Part shown: positions 9,360-21,456 of the stretch, piece by piece
How positions within the stretch are numbered: position 1 is the stretch's first letter
Layout: the number at the start of each line of letters is the position of its first letter
Assembly: GCA_019454045.1 (NCBI GenBank)
Contig: SKCR01033462.1
Span: 62,001 to 126,000, forward strand
DNA length: 64,000 nt
DNA from: Zanthoxylum bungeanum
Taxonomy: Eukaryota > Streptophyta > Magnoliopsida > Sapindales > Rutaceae
Direction: 5' to 3'
Program-made: the position numbers and the translations under genes
The notes under the pieces: generated by a model
Told to the model about the DNA's origin: nothing
The model's database searches: none
Seen by the model: only the letters and a program-made list of their open reading frames with translations

Positions 9360-11366
9360 TGTTGGATTTCTACGGTCCCAATGATCGAATAAAGCAATGA
9401 AACATACATGTGAATACTCGAAGAAGTTGCAGAATACTTACATCGATCGGCTTTTCAACGCGAGGGACAAAAAAAACTTTTTAAGCCCTTTGAGGTGCTC
9501 TCGGCTTTGGTAGTTTTTTGCCTCCATGAATTCGGAAATGGTGATTCCTCCAAGCTCCAAGCTTTGTGTTGTGATTCCATTCTCACGGGTGCGGTTCCCT
9601 ATCACCTTCGCAAGACTCCAAAAGCGTGCTAGCACTCCAGACATTTTACAGCAAAATTTCCTTATTTCTTCCTCTTCATTCTCGGCAATGCAGTGAGTTT
9701 TGGGAAGAAAAACAGCCCATTGGGCGTGTGAGAAAGGAGAGAAAAATGAGAGAGAAGATGTTGGTTTTGTGTATTAGTTAATTGATTTCCAAAATCAATT
9801 AAACATATACCAAATTTTTGAATTTCAAAAAGTCAAAAAGGTAAAAGCATTAAAGCTTTCCAACTACCACCATCAATCACAAGTGATAAGTTGTCACATC
9901 ACTCAAAATGACTAGACATCACATCAATAGATTGACTAGTGATTTGACGCTTGATATGACTTGTGGGCCGCACTTTATTCGCAATGCGAGTGCGTCCGCA
10001 AACACTCCCGGGCTCGGGTTCGCTAATTCCAAATTAACGAATTTTCTGTTGCGACGTAATTAAATAATTATGCCTAGCAAAGTCACTATTCACGTCGCTA
10101 ACGAATTAATTCTAAATTAACTCGTTCGCCCGAATTAAATTCTAAATTTAATTTCGCGTCGAAATCCAATTTCGTTTAATATATTGAATATATTAATTTA
10201 TCGATTAATTCCAAATTAATCGTATTATCTCTTTAATTAATATTTTATCCCAGATAAAATATCTCCGCAATTAATCCCAGATTAATTTTCTCTCTCATTT
10301 AATTAATCCTAGATTAATAAAGTGTGAGTCATACGTCATCGGTGAATCTTCGGGAAGCAACCCATGAGATCCCCGGATATGTTGGCAGTAAATCCGGTCG
10401 TCGGACTATCCGAACACGTAAGTACCTAGTACTACGTTTATACCGATTTACAAGACAAGGTTGGCTTCTAGCAAAGTGTCATGCCTACCCAATTCTCCAG
10501 AAATATCCTTACAGGAATATGTGATCTATATCAGGCGTAGTATACGTAGTATTGCGTATATAGATCCAGTATCAGATGTCACGTGCAAGGCCTGAGGCTG
10601 GAAATGTGTCTGCCCCGTACGAAGCATATATCAGATATCTGGTAACTAGTCTCTATAATCGGATAAACATGACCTAGTCATAATATCCCGATAGCTGCAA
10701 CATATAAGAGAACCAGTTCCGTATCCTACGTGATCATCATCTCCACTATTACTGGAGTGATACTTCCATCTCGACATCACACCCAATACACTACGATTCT
10801 CAATATACCCAGAAGAGGCATACACAGAACCGGTTAAAGCCCTGGACGACCAAAACCAAAGTACATTGATTGTCGCAAGTATTAGCGGTGCAAGTCTCAG
10901 GTTAAGACCAAATACACCTACCCTGATTCGGACTTCCATAGAAACATAGTAATACTACCAATGGAATTCCGAGGGGTCTATCCAGAGCGAAGCTGTTTTC
11001 CGTACCATCGGTAAAACACAACCTCCTACTACACTTGCATGAGTATCATATACCCAAATATATGAGAACTATGCCGTTATGCTCCCATAATGCGCACAAG
11101 TGTAATACTAGTCTATTCCGCATTATCGATGTCCAATCTCGATAATACTACGACTAGGGATATTTAATGATTAAACCTTTATGGATTGATATTGTCTCAT
11201 ATCATCTCAATCCAGTAACTAATCATATGGACCTTTCATCATTTATACATCTTGGTGATCTAATCACAAATGATAAAAGAGCAATTTCATTTGTCACATA
11301 GTTAATTTGTACAACAACACCATGATCTGTACAAATAGTGACGCTATGGGTCATAACTGTCCAACA
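9360..11366 (-). repeat. A1 3' LTR (left)
   Basis: Begins TGTTGGATTTC on the plus strand and ends GTCCAACA at 11366, next to the PPT. In element orientation this is the 3' LTR. It contains the palindrome series at 9780-10318. On the sense strand a GGTATATG box lies near 9805, upstream of a CT-rich tract (about 9720-9760), and may be the promoter. Confidence 0.9.
9780..10318 (-). repeat. Series of CCA/CTA-spaced short palindromes in the A1 LTR
   Basis: Ten short inverted repeats, nine of them with a 3-nt spacer: 9780-9800 (9-bp arms, CCA), 10024-10036 (5, CCA), 10106-10120 (6, CTA), 10133-10153 (9, CTA), 10160-10174 (6, CCA), 10202-10222 (9, CCA), 10242-10260 (8, CCA), 10270-10286 (7, CCA) and 10302-10318 (7, CTA). 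One at 10176-10196 has 10-bp arms and a single G. Example: ATTAATC/CCA/GATTAAT. The sense strand carries TGG or TAG. Arms differ from one another in sequence; the spacer does not. Confidence 0.85.
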
Positions 11367-11377
11367 ATCTCCCACTT
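11367..11377 (-). other. A1 polypurine tract
   Basis: The sense strand reads AAGTGGGAGAT directly before the TGTTGGA start of the 3' LTR, the standard copia arrangement. Confidence 0.85.
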
Positions 11378-11399
11378 GGCCTATAGCCAGTCACTCAAG

Positions 11400-12820
11400 T
11401 GTCCTACACCCGAACTATGTACGGTTCGCTCAAACTGCTGAGGAAAGGCTTTCGTCAGCGGATTTGTATGATTATCATCTGATGCGATTTATACGATCAT
11501 CACATCGCCACGATGTATGATCCGAACGAATCAGATGAATAGTCGAAGTATATATCTGGATCGTTGATGAGACCATTAATTCTTTAGCCTATGTTGTAGC
11601 CTAGCTCAGCTGCTAACAGAACTACATCTAATCTAATTAGATTTATTATCAATCCAGAAGGCTTCTATTACTGCCTCAGCTGCAGCAATAACCCGCTTTT
11701 GTTGTTTATTCGGTAACAGTATCTTGCTTGGAAGATTTCTAACTCACTGTTCCGTTATTCAAACTGTATAATACCATTTTGTGACTTATAGTCGTTTTTA
11801 TCGGTTAGGAAACTTGCAGTAGTGAACCCAGTCACTTCAAGTTCTCATTCTCCATAGTTTAAGACAGCATCCTTAGTTCCTCTAAGATACTTAAGGATGT
11901 TCTTAACATCAATCCAATGACTATCACTTGGATTGGCCTGATTGTGACTCCATATGCTCAAAGCATATGAGACACCAGGCCGCATATATTTATTTCAATG
12001 TACGAGTTCTCAGAGAGTATTAACAACTTTAAATATATCTCAGTGGATCTTTATTCCTAGAATAAAGGTTGTTTCTCCCAAGAATTCTACGGAGAATTTT
12101 CTCGAAAGCCAAGCTTTCGCCGATTATATTATGGGAATATCATTTCCAAGAAATGACATGTCATCATTATTATACATGACATTCACTGTCAGTGCGCTCC
12201 CACTAACCTCCTTATATACAAAAGAATCATTTTCGTTTTGAATTAAATCATATACCATTATGATTACATCAAAGCGATAGTTCCAAGAACGTTATGCTTG
12301 CTTCAATCCATCCATGGATCGAATAACCTGCAAACCTTGTTTGCTAGTTTTGGTACGACAAAATCGTCAGGATGTTATAAACATCCTCCAAAAGTTTTTC
12401 GTTAAGGAAAGCGGTTTTGGCATTCAGCTGCTACATTTCATAAATGAAATATGCAGCATTAGCAAGCAATTTCCAAATGGATTTACCGTGGCAACAGGTA
12501 AAAGGTTTCGTCGTAATCGACACAATGTTGATAACGATACCTTTTCGCTACAAGTCTAGCTTAGTACGTTGGTATGTTTCCTTCCACGTATGTCTTCCTT
12601 GAAGACTAATATAGTACCAATAGGCACAATGCCTTGCGGTACAACAACTAGTATCCAAACTTGGTTGTTATACATGGAATCTATTTCGGACATCATGGTA
12701 CTTTGCCATAATATGGAGTCGATACCTTGTATCACTTCCTTATACGTAGTCAGTTTGTATTCCTCAATAAGATTGACATCTCTTCGAGGTGAGATCAGAA
12801 ACCCATACCCCAAGTTGTTT
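11400..12820 (-). pseudogene. A1 copia reverse transcriptase / RNase H remnant
   Basis: The RVT_2 entry region is recognisable at 12556-12813 (TYKEVIQG, then MMSEIDSMYNNQVWILV, then GIVPIGT). The RNase H tail lies at about 11440-11520 (RGDVMI, stop, IASDDN.., PLTKAF). A TAA at 11489-11491 interrupts it, and the same codon is TAA in A2 and A3. Many other stops and frame changes. Not functional. Confidence 0.75.
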
Positions 12821-13379
12821 TCTGATTCTCTCCGACTTACGCGGCTCTTATGTATTCGAAGATTATTGGTATAGTTTCATCCTTGATGAACTATTTGTGT
12901 TCCATTATTAATCGGTGCCTGGAATAGTATTACTTCGATTTTCATCGAGTTTTACTTTCCTCCCACTTACCATTGCATATAGGTATTCCTCTTAGGAAAA
13001 CCCGCATGGTGAGCAACAATTACATTGTTCTCTTGTGAGGTGTATAAGTACTATACTTTGGTTTCCCTAGGATAACCTATAATTTAGGCACTTATCCGAT
13101 TTAGGTTCTAGTTTGGTATCATCCAAACATATGCCTAGCATACCCAAATCATCAGGAATGAGAAAACCCAATTTTTTTCCTGTTCATATCTAATATGAGG
13201 TCTGTCAAACAGATTTTTATGGAACCTTATTCTAAATAAGTTTTGCACTGTTTAAAGCTTATCCGTTGAAGGAAATGGTAGCTCAGAGCGACTCATGATT
13301 AACCTTATCATGTCTAACAAAATTCGGTTACTTGGTTCGGACACACCGTCAGGATGACGTCTTCCGAAAGGAGTCCTAA

Positions 13380-13700
13380 TTGAAATAATACTATACTCTT
13401 TCAAGCATTGAGAAACTTATTGCTTAAGTATTTTCATCAAGGTCCAACCGTGATGGTTTTACACTTTAGCCGATCTGTTTGTCTATTTCGTGTCAAAACT
13501 CTAAAAGTTTTCGATTTGTGTTTCTAAGGAAACACATAACCATAACGCGATGCCACATCCATAAATGTCACGAAATATTCATATCCACCTCTAGCCTAGC
13601 TAGACATGGGCCCACTTGCTTCACTATGAACTAGGGTTAACAGATCGGTGGCACTTTCACTTTTACTAAGTAAAAGGCGTTTTAGGCACTTTGCCTAATA
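13380..13700 (-). pseudogene. A1 copia integrase core remnant
   Basis: The sense strand encodes the region just after the zinc-binding domain (GKVPKTPF) and the start of the rve core (LLTLVHSEASGPMS, stop, ARGGYEYFVTFMDVASRYGYVF). The in-frame TAG at 13596-13598 occurs at the same codon in A2 (34946-34948) and A3 (46018-46020). A1 has a further private stop after GYVFP. Confidence 0.75.
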
Positions 13701-14229
13701 AACTAGATTCGTAGACTTCATTTGAATGGAATCAAATCCGTCCTAGTATTCACTCTTCGAAAGTGTGGATATATGAGTCTTGTTTAAATTGTGTCCCAGA
13801 CAACAATGCCACATTTAAGTCTCATCTGATTTATTCAGTTTTGAGCTATTTGTTTGTCATGTTATATGTTTGAGATTTATTTATATTCAAAATATAAATA
13901 CAGGTATTCACATCTAATGTGTTTATCTCAATATCATCTTTATATAATGAAACACTTTAGTGTTCTAGAATATAAAGGTATATCCACAACGGATTAAACC
14001 CTGATATAGAGATAATGTATCTAGTCAAACTAGTTACATTTTAACAGTTTCCTAATTTAAGTACACACCCGAAGGCAGTTCCTAAACTTAGGTATCTGTG
14101 GTTAAAACAACGACTTATGTCCCGTTTCCGATTCGCAGATAAATCTCAAATGAAGTCAGTATCCTGCTCAAAGCAGATTCTGCACATAAGTACATATTTA
14201 TGTACCACATCCAGTATATAAAATCCAAT

Positions 14230-14450
14230 TTTAATACTAGTAGCGAACATGTTTATAACAAACATATTTGAAGTTAGAGCCTTGTCCGATCTTCAAATCC
14301 TTCATGTCTGCCTTGTCCATACGGCAGTCACGCTTCCGTGTCCCCGTTTGCCACAATTTAGGCAGACATTTTGGGATATGTCCTTTATCTTCCCAGAAGA
14401 TTATAATGTTCTTGCCTTTGCCCCTTTTCCACACTCCAGAAGCCTTTGGC
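14230..14450 (-). pseudogene. A1 gag zinc-knuckle remnant
   Basis: The sense strand holds CLNCGKRGH in one frame and KRDCRMDKADMKDLK in another, together a CCHC knuckle split by a frame change after the His. The same arrangement occurs in A2 and A3 (CLNCGKWGH, CLKCGKRGH). No longer gag ORF survives. Confidence 0.6.
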
Positions 14451-14559
14451 CAAGCCTAGGCCTTCTAGAATGTCGAAGTAAGATGCGCCTTGCGCTTCTT
14501 GCCTTATTGCAAACATTGACTTTGACTCCTTGAGTATAGCCATTAACTCTCCAAGAGTT

Positions 14560-17301
14560 TATTATTGCAATTAGTACTTCAAAGATCTAAAATTTAGATC
14601 TATGAAGATCCTTCAATTTCATTATCATACTTTAAGGATCTAATCCTTAGTTCTGATTAAGAAATTAAAGAGTCTATTTGGCAAGCTTAATGGATTAAGC
14701 ACTAAAGTTATCATCACATGAATATTCCAAATATCATGCTCTACTATTTGCTTAACTCCGGGCTTAGGCCTAATATGTTATTCTATCAAATAAAGTAACT
14801 TATTAGTTTCCAGGACCATCCTGAAATTTTATTCCCAATTTGAAAATTAAAGTCGTTTAAATACATTTTCACAAAGGATTGTGTTTTAAACACTAATATT
14901 TCAATTATCTTGATTCTAATAGTCCAACTATTTAATCAACCATTTTAGGTACTATTCATTATAATGATTACTATAGTCTAACTATATAATCAACTATATT
15001 TTAATAGGTTAAATTCAATTATATTGATTACTATAATCCAATTATAAAATCAACTATTAATGAAATTAGTTAATTCAAATATATTGATTACTATAATCCA
15101 ATTATATAATCAACTATAAATGAAATAGTTTGAATACAGTCCAACTGTTTATTAAAACAACATTAATATTAGTCCAACTAATATATTAATTTATTTAACG
15201 ACGAATAGAGCGCGTATGTCAAGTAACTAAACGAATATTGCAAATTTAATACTTACCTCCCACTATTTTTCGGCGAGCCTGTAACCCTCTGTGGAGTACT
15301 CGGGAAACCTTGTTTCCTAGTGGGCTAGGATCCCGTTAAATAACACACAATCTTGACTTTGGCCAACAAATTGTATGATAATTAACTAGGTAAGTCTCTA
15401 AGATCAATTGGATCTCATCCAATTCCTAGATCCAGTAGGTGGACATCCAAGTCCGAAACATATATCTTATAAATGCCAATATATCCAATATATTGCCTAA
15501 CCTTTTTCCTCTGAATCAACTAAGCCTTGGCTTTGGCACAAAAAACTTAGTGATCCCAGTTAAGCGGAACCCATTGACCTTGGAAAGCTTCGTAATCAAT
15601 GTCGATGGACAAGAAGTGATCTTGACTTTGGCCAACAAATCACAACTTGGACAAGACACCAATATGGAACAAAGCCTTCATGATTCAAACACATCCTCGA
15701 CGGACAAAGGTCTTGACTTTGGCCAACAAACCAATGCCAGTCTTGGATCTTGAGTAAGAATCACTCAATGGAAGGAAAAACGCTTAATATGATGTTGTAG
15801 TTTTTCGCGTGCAAATTGGCAACCAATTAATTATCTTTGTTAAGGTCTCATCATCAGACACCCTTAAACATGCATTCTAAACACATAATAAGGCGCATAT
15901 AAATAAATAATAATAATATGCGGATGAATACTCAACACATTGTTCCTAGAACAAATCTATCTATTTCCCCTCTCCCGCTAGTACAAGTATTACTTCTACC
16001 CGTTACATAACACTTCTAAAGAAACCTCATTTACATTGAGGGGAATAGGTGAGAAGAGAAATACATAGAGTCAAAGAGGTAATAGGCTGGACACGGAGGT
16101 CCAATTAATAAATTCTAAATTTATTACAACAATTTCCAAAATTGCCCCACCCATTTAATATCCATGCGATATACATTATTCATGCATCGCAACCATGTAT
16201 TCACACAAGCATGTTATCAATCAATCTAATCCAATTAATTAATCTGATAATTAATTACCATCCAATGTTCAAACAACGATTTGATTTTGCTCGAGTCCAA
16301 CTCGTTTTTGTGAATAAGTACTCAAAGTACGAATTCTTGAATTAAATTAAACTACAACATTAAATCCAATTTAATATGTATTTAATACTAATCCATGTAT
16401 TTAATTCCGAATTAAATATTACACTTTATAAATAAATCTTTACGACTTAGATTCCAAATCTAATCGTTACGGGTCTCAAAGCCCGATTAACATCCAATGT
16501 TAATTTAATTTAAACTCCAATGGGCTTTCAATTAATTTCTTAAGGCATGGACTTTTGGTCAACATGGGTCAAACCCAATTACCAAAGCCCATTTAAGGAA
16601 TCACCCTTATATGCCTAGAAACCAATTTAGGCCCATTAGGCCCAATTAAAATATTAAGGTCCATTAGTCATAATTGGACTTTATGGATATGGTTTTGGGC
16701 CCAATTGGATCCAACCAATTTAGCCTAAACCCATCTTGGTTCAACCAAGCCCATTAAAGCCCAATTACAACTTTTAAGGCCCAATTCCAAAATAAGCCCA
16801 ATTAATTAACTTACAAAATTCCAAATTGCACAATTAATTAATTAAAGTGTATGCCATAATTAATTACCCAAATTAACATTTCCAAAACAAAAATTTGTAC
16901 AATTAATTATGCTCATTAACATCAAAACATGTCCAACACATTTTAATCAAAAATCAAACCCATTTTACATGCTTCATTGTCTCGGTAATTAGGGTTAATT
17001 TATGTCCGATTTGGTTTCAATCCAATTAAATCCACAATCAACATTAAATCAACATTTCCAATCGTTTCAAGTCATCCAATGATCAACAAAACAAAAAATA
17101 CCAAGACATTAGGGTTCATGTGTATTCGGCCAAGCCAACCCATTTGCAGGAAAATTGTTCCAAATCAATTTTCATGAAATTGATCACATCCAACTTCAAT
17201 TAAACATCATTCAAGCATACTCAATCAAATAATTTTATCAAATCTTGCTCAAAATCAATTTACCCAATTTTAACCCTAAGTTCAAGTTTCATGCTCAACT
17301 T
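14560..17301 (-). other. A1 long non-coding leader with palindromes, 20-mer repeats and TGGGCY sites
   Basis: About 2.7 kb between the gag remnant and the PBS, with no gag-like coding. Further CCA-spaced palindromes: 14918-14932, 14972-14986, 15034-15048, 15092-15106, 15136-15148, 15166-15184, 16359-16375, 16447-16463 and 16486-16504; one with CCG at 16400-16416. Three exact copies of TCTTGACTTTGGCCAACAAA lie at 15351, 15620 and 15711. About ten TGGGCT/TGGGCC sites (either strand) lie at 16516-16802. Confidence 0.7.
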
Positions 17302-17314
17302 CGCTCTAATACCA
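17302..17314 (-). other. A1 primer-binding site (initiator Met tRNA)
   Basis: The sense strand reads TGGTATTAGAGCG, one base away from the usual TGGTATCAGAGC, just after the LTR end. A3 has the exact sequence. Confidence 0.85.
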
Positions 17315-17315
17315 T

Positions 17316-19325
17316 TGTTGGATTTCTATGGTCCCAAGGATCGAATAAAGCAATGAAACATACATGTGAATACTCGAAGAAGTTGCGGAATACTTACATC
17401 GATCGGCTTTTACGACGCGAGGGACAACAAAAACTTTTTAAGCCCTTTGAGGTGCTCTCAGCTTTGGCAGTTTTTTATCCTCCATGAATTCGGAAATGGT
17501 GATTCCTCCAAGCTCCAAGCTTTGTGTTGTGATTCCATGCTCACGAGTGCGGTTCCCTATCACCTTCGCAAGACTCCAAAAGCGTGCTAGCACTCCGGAA
17601 ATTTTGCCGCAAAATTTCCTTATTTCTTCCTCTTCATTCTCGGCAATGCAGTGAGTTTTGGGAAGAAAAATAGCCCCTTGGGCGTGTGAGGGAGGAGAGA
17701 AAAATGAGAGAGAAGAAGTTGGTTTTGTGTATTAGTTAATTGATTTCCAAAATCAATTAAACATATACCAAATTTTTGAATTTCAAAAAGTCAAAAAGAC
17801 AAAAGCATTAAAGCTCTCCAACTACCACCATCAATCACAAGTGACAAGTTATCACATCACTCAAAATGACTAGACATCACATCAATCGATTTACTAGTGA
17901 TTTGACGCTTGATGTGAGTTGTGGGCCGCAATTTAATTCGCAATGGGATTGCGTCCGCAAGCACTCCCGGGCTCGGGTTCGCTAATTCCAAATTAATGAA
18001 TTTTCCGTTGCAACGTAATTAAATAATTATGCCTAGCAAAGTCACTATTCACGTCGCTAACGAATTAATTCTAAATTAACTTGTTCGCCCGAATTAAATT
18101 CTAAATTTAATTCCGCATCGAAATCCAATTTCGTTTAATATATCGAATATATTAATTTATCGATTAATTCCAAATTAATCATATTCTCTCTTTAATTAAT
18201 ATTTTATCCCAGATAAAATATCTCCGCAATTAATCCCAGATTAATTTTCTCCCTCATTTAATTAATCTCAGATTAATAAAGTGCGAGTCATACGTCATCG
18301 GTGAATCTTCGGGAAGCAACCCATGAGATCCCCGGATATGTTGGCAGTAAATCCGGTCGTCGGACTATCTGAACACGTAAGTACCTAGTACTACGTTTAT
18401 ACCGATTTACAAGACAAGGTTGACATCTAGCAAAGTGTCATGCCTACCCAATTCTCCAGAAATATCCTTACATGAATATGTGATCTATATCAGGTGTAGT
18501 ATACGTAGTATTGCGCATATCGATCCAGTATCAGATGTCACGTGCAAGGCCAGAGGCTGGAAATGTGTCTGCCCCGTACGAAGCACATATCGGATCTCTG
18601 GTAACTAGTCTCTATAATCGGATAAACATGACCTAGTCATAATATCCCGATAGCTGCAGCATATAAGAGAACCAGTTTCGTATCCTACGTGATCATGATC
18701 TCCACTATTACTGGAGTGATACTTCCATCTCGACATCACACCCAATACACTATGATTCTCAATATACCCAGAAGAGGCGTACACAGGACCGGTTAAAGCC
18801 CTGGATGACCAAAACCAAAGTACATTGATTGTCGCAAGTATTAGCGGTGAAATTCTCAGGTTAAGACCAAATACACCTACCCTGATTCGGACTTCCATAG
18901 ACACATAGTAATACTACCAATGGAATTCTGAGGGGTCTATCCAGAGCGAAGCTGTTTTCCGTACCATCGGTAAAACACAATTTCCTACTACACTTGCATG
19001 AGTATCATATACCCAAATATATGAGAACTATGCCGTTATGCTCCCACAACGCGCACAAGTGTAATACCAGTCTATTCCGCATTATCGATGTCCAATCTCG
19101 ATAATACTACGACTAGGGATATTTAATGATTAAACCTTTATGGATTGATACTGTCTCATATCATCTCAATCCAGGAACTAATCATATGGACATTTCATCA
19201 TTTATACATCTTGGTGATCTAATCACAAATGATAAAAGAGCAATTTCATTTGTCACATAGTTAATTTGTACAACAACACCATGATCTATACAAATAGTGA
19301 CGCTATGGGTCATAACTGTCCAACA
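17316..19325 (-). repeat. A1 5' LTR (right)
   Basis: TGTTGGATTTC...GTCCAACA, 2,010 bp, paired with 9360-11366 and sharing its subfamily-specific end. It carries the same palindrome series at about 17745-18280. Its right edge is fixed by the TSD at 19326. Confidence 0.9.
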
Positions 19326-19330
19326 TTAAG
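19326..19330 (+). repeat. Target-site duplication of A1, right (TTAAG)
   Basis: Identical to 9355-9359; family B sequence continues directly after it. Confidence 0.9.
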
Positions 19331-21295
19331 ATCAGACCTCCGCCTGTTCGTTGGGTGTGGACTCATGCTCATAGTATCTTGTATGTATCAAGATAAGATT
19401 TGTCATTCTTGTGTACATGGCATATGTATTCATTATGTGATTATCAATTCGTTAAATCCATGGATTCGTGGTACACTGTAGAAGTGAATTCTAAGTGTTT
19501 TTATAAGATTGCTAATAGAATTGTCGACGGGATTATACCTATAGAGATTTGACGTTTATTTCTATATCTCTGGAATAATCCGAATACTTATGACAGAGAG
19601 ATTATACGTATGCGATGACCTCGACCTGTATAGTTTAGCGAGTTTATCTGTGGTCATCATAATTTACGGGTGGATAAATTATGGACGCAAAATTATATTT
19701 TGTGACGGATATGTCTGAACTTAGAGAGTCTCACTAATGAAATAAACTCGTAGAGCACTAGGGCAACTTTTATGAACAATACTGATTATTTATAAATCGT
19801 TTAACGGTTAAACGAAAGATACATGCATATGGGGCTTTTTGGTCATTTCGTAATTAATGTTTATATGTATTTAATATTTGATTTTATTAAATACACATTA
19901 ATTAAATATCAAATTCTGATATTTGACATATATCATTGATATATGTATTTGAGATATTTAAAGTAAATATAATACATATATTTGAGATATTTGTATTTAA
20001 ATAATTATTTAATTGTTAAATAATTAAAGTAATTAAAAATATAAAATATCTAAGTTGATATTTATTAAAGGAAATGATTAAAGTGTATAAGTTTGACTTT
20101 TACATTTATGATAAAGGTTATCATTTTGATTTTTGCTTCATTAATTTGTTAAAAAGCAAAATATCTTCTTAGATATTTGTTTGGAAAAATTGAAAAAATT
20201 GCATTTTATTTTTCCACAAATTATAAAGGTTTTGTTTTTTCATTTTGCTTCACTTTTGAAGTCTCCAAATAGAACACAAACAAAGAGAGTTGAGAGAAAA
20301 AGGTTTGAAGCCGAAAAGTTAACCAAGGAAGAACTTGAATTTTAGTAAGTATTTTCAACATCCTATTTGAAGAAAAATTGTTTCTTTTGTTCTCGCCTAC
20401 AACATATGTTGTTCTCAAGTTTTTCTACTCTCTTATGTTTGTGTTATGATGGTTGGAAGCATGAATGAAAGATGTATGCATGTGTGTTTAACAAAGTATG
20501 CTTATAAATAGTGTATAAGCACACTTTTGATCATTTGATGAGCTTGTTTCCATTTTAGAGTTGTTAAGCTACTCATTGATGACCTATAATTGTTCTTGAA
20601 TTTTTCAAAGTGGTGAGACTTGTTTGGTATGTTAAATAATTGATTAAAGTGTTGAATTTATTCAATTTAGTGTAAATTGATCAATTGGAGTAATTTGAGA
20701 AATTAGGGTTCTTAACCTATTCCAATTTTGGGGATTTTCATATATGTGATGTATTATGATGCATATATGATGTATATTAAATTTGGGATTGATTGGATTT
20801 GATCTTGACTTGTTTTGAACAAGATTGGACTAAATTATAAAATTTGGAAACCTTTAGGGTGTTCTCGGTAATTTTGGAATTTAGTGGGGTTTTTATTGCA
20901 ATTTATATTTTTATGTGTTGGACATGTTGAAAATCATTTTAGAACTGATTTGGAATCATCCAAATTTGTATTTGACAAATTAGGACTAAAATGATCAAAA
21001 TGTAAAGTATTGGGGTCTCGCGGTAATTATGAGAAAAATCTGATTTTTGTGATAAAAATCTATTTTTAAGTATTATGTAATTAGAATAAATTATTTTATT
21101 TTAATTACCTAAGAAAAATAATTATCGGAAATTATTTTAGAGTGAAATTACGCGAAAACGACAAAAAATGGCGTTACGGGTAACGGCTGCCCAAACAGTG
21201 AACTGGTCACTGTTTTAAAATTATCAAAAAAGTTTTAAAATTACGATTTCTCCTGAACCGCGAGCTTTCGCTTTGCCCGCGCCAAAACCCTAACA
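19331..21295 (+). mobile_element. Family B repeat, right part
   Basis: Continuation of the unit that starts at 8768. It ends AACCCTAACA, the inverse of the TGTTAGGGTT start. AT-rich and non-coding; small ORFs here (such as 20221-20418, minus) show no motif. An AGAGTTGAGAGAAAAAGG stretch near 20285 resembles LTR R regions. Confidence 0.5.
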
Positions 21296-21456
21296 ACTAG
21301 AAGTCTGGCCGGATATACTGTGTAAACAAGAAACACAGAAACACATGTCAATGATGACAGATACAGTAAACATGCATTATGAATATCACAATGATGAAAT
21401 GAACATCTCCCAGTGGTACATGGATTTGTATCTCGGGTGCGAACTATATTACCATT
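21296..21456. other. Short spacer between family B and the Tat LTR
   Basis: Begins ACTAGAAGTCTGGCCGGATA, matching the TCCGGCCGGA-rich LTR fragment that precedes family B, so it probably continues the sequence B inserted into. No other feature. Confidence 0.35.

Larger units (their letters stand above)
9360..19325 (-). mobile_element. Ty1/copia LTR retrotransposon A1, full length, decayed
   Basis: 9,966 bp element read on the minus strand. LTRs of 2,007 and 2,010 bp run TGTTGGA...TCCAACA, the TSD is a perfect TTAAG, the PPT lies at 11367-11377 and the PBS at 17302-17314. Integrase (about 13480-13690) lies upstream of reverse transcriptase (about 11830-12820) in the sense direction, the Ty1/copia order. 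The coding region is full of stops; the longest recognisable piece is under 90 residues. It sits inside family B. The LTRs differ by roughly 5% in the first 120 bp compared by eye. Copies A2 and A3 are the same family. Confidence 0.93.

Noticed and set aside
10324..10524. 66-codon plus-strand ORF (MSHTSSVNLREA...) seen also at 31656 and 39521
   Set aside because: It lies antisense inside the copia LTR and recurs only because the LTR is repeated; no motif.
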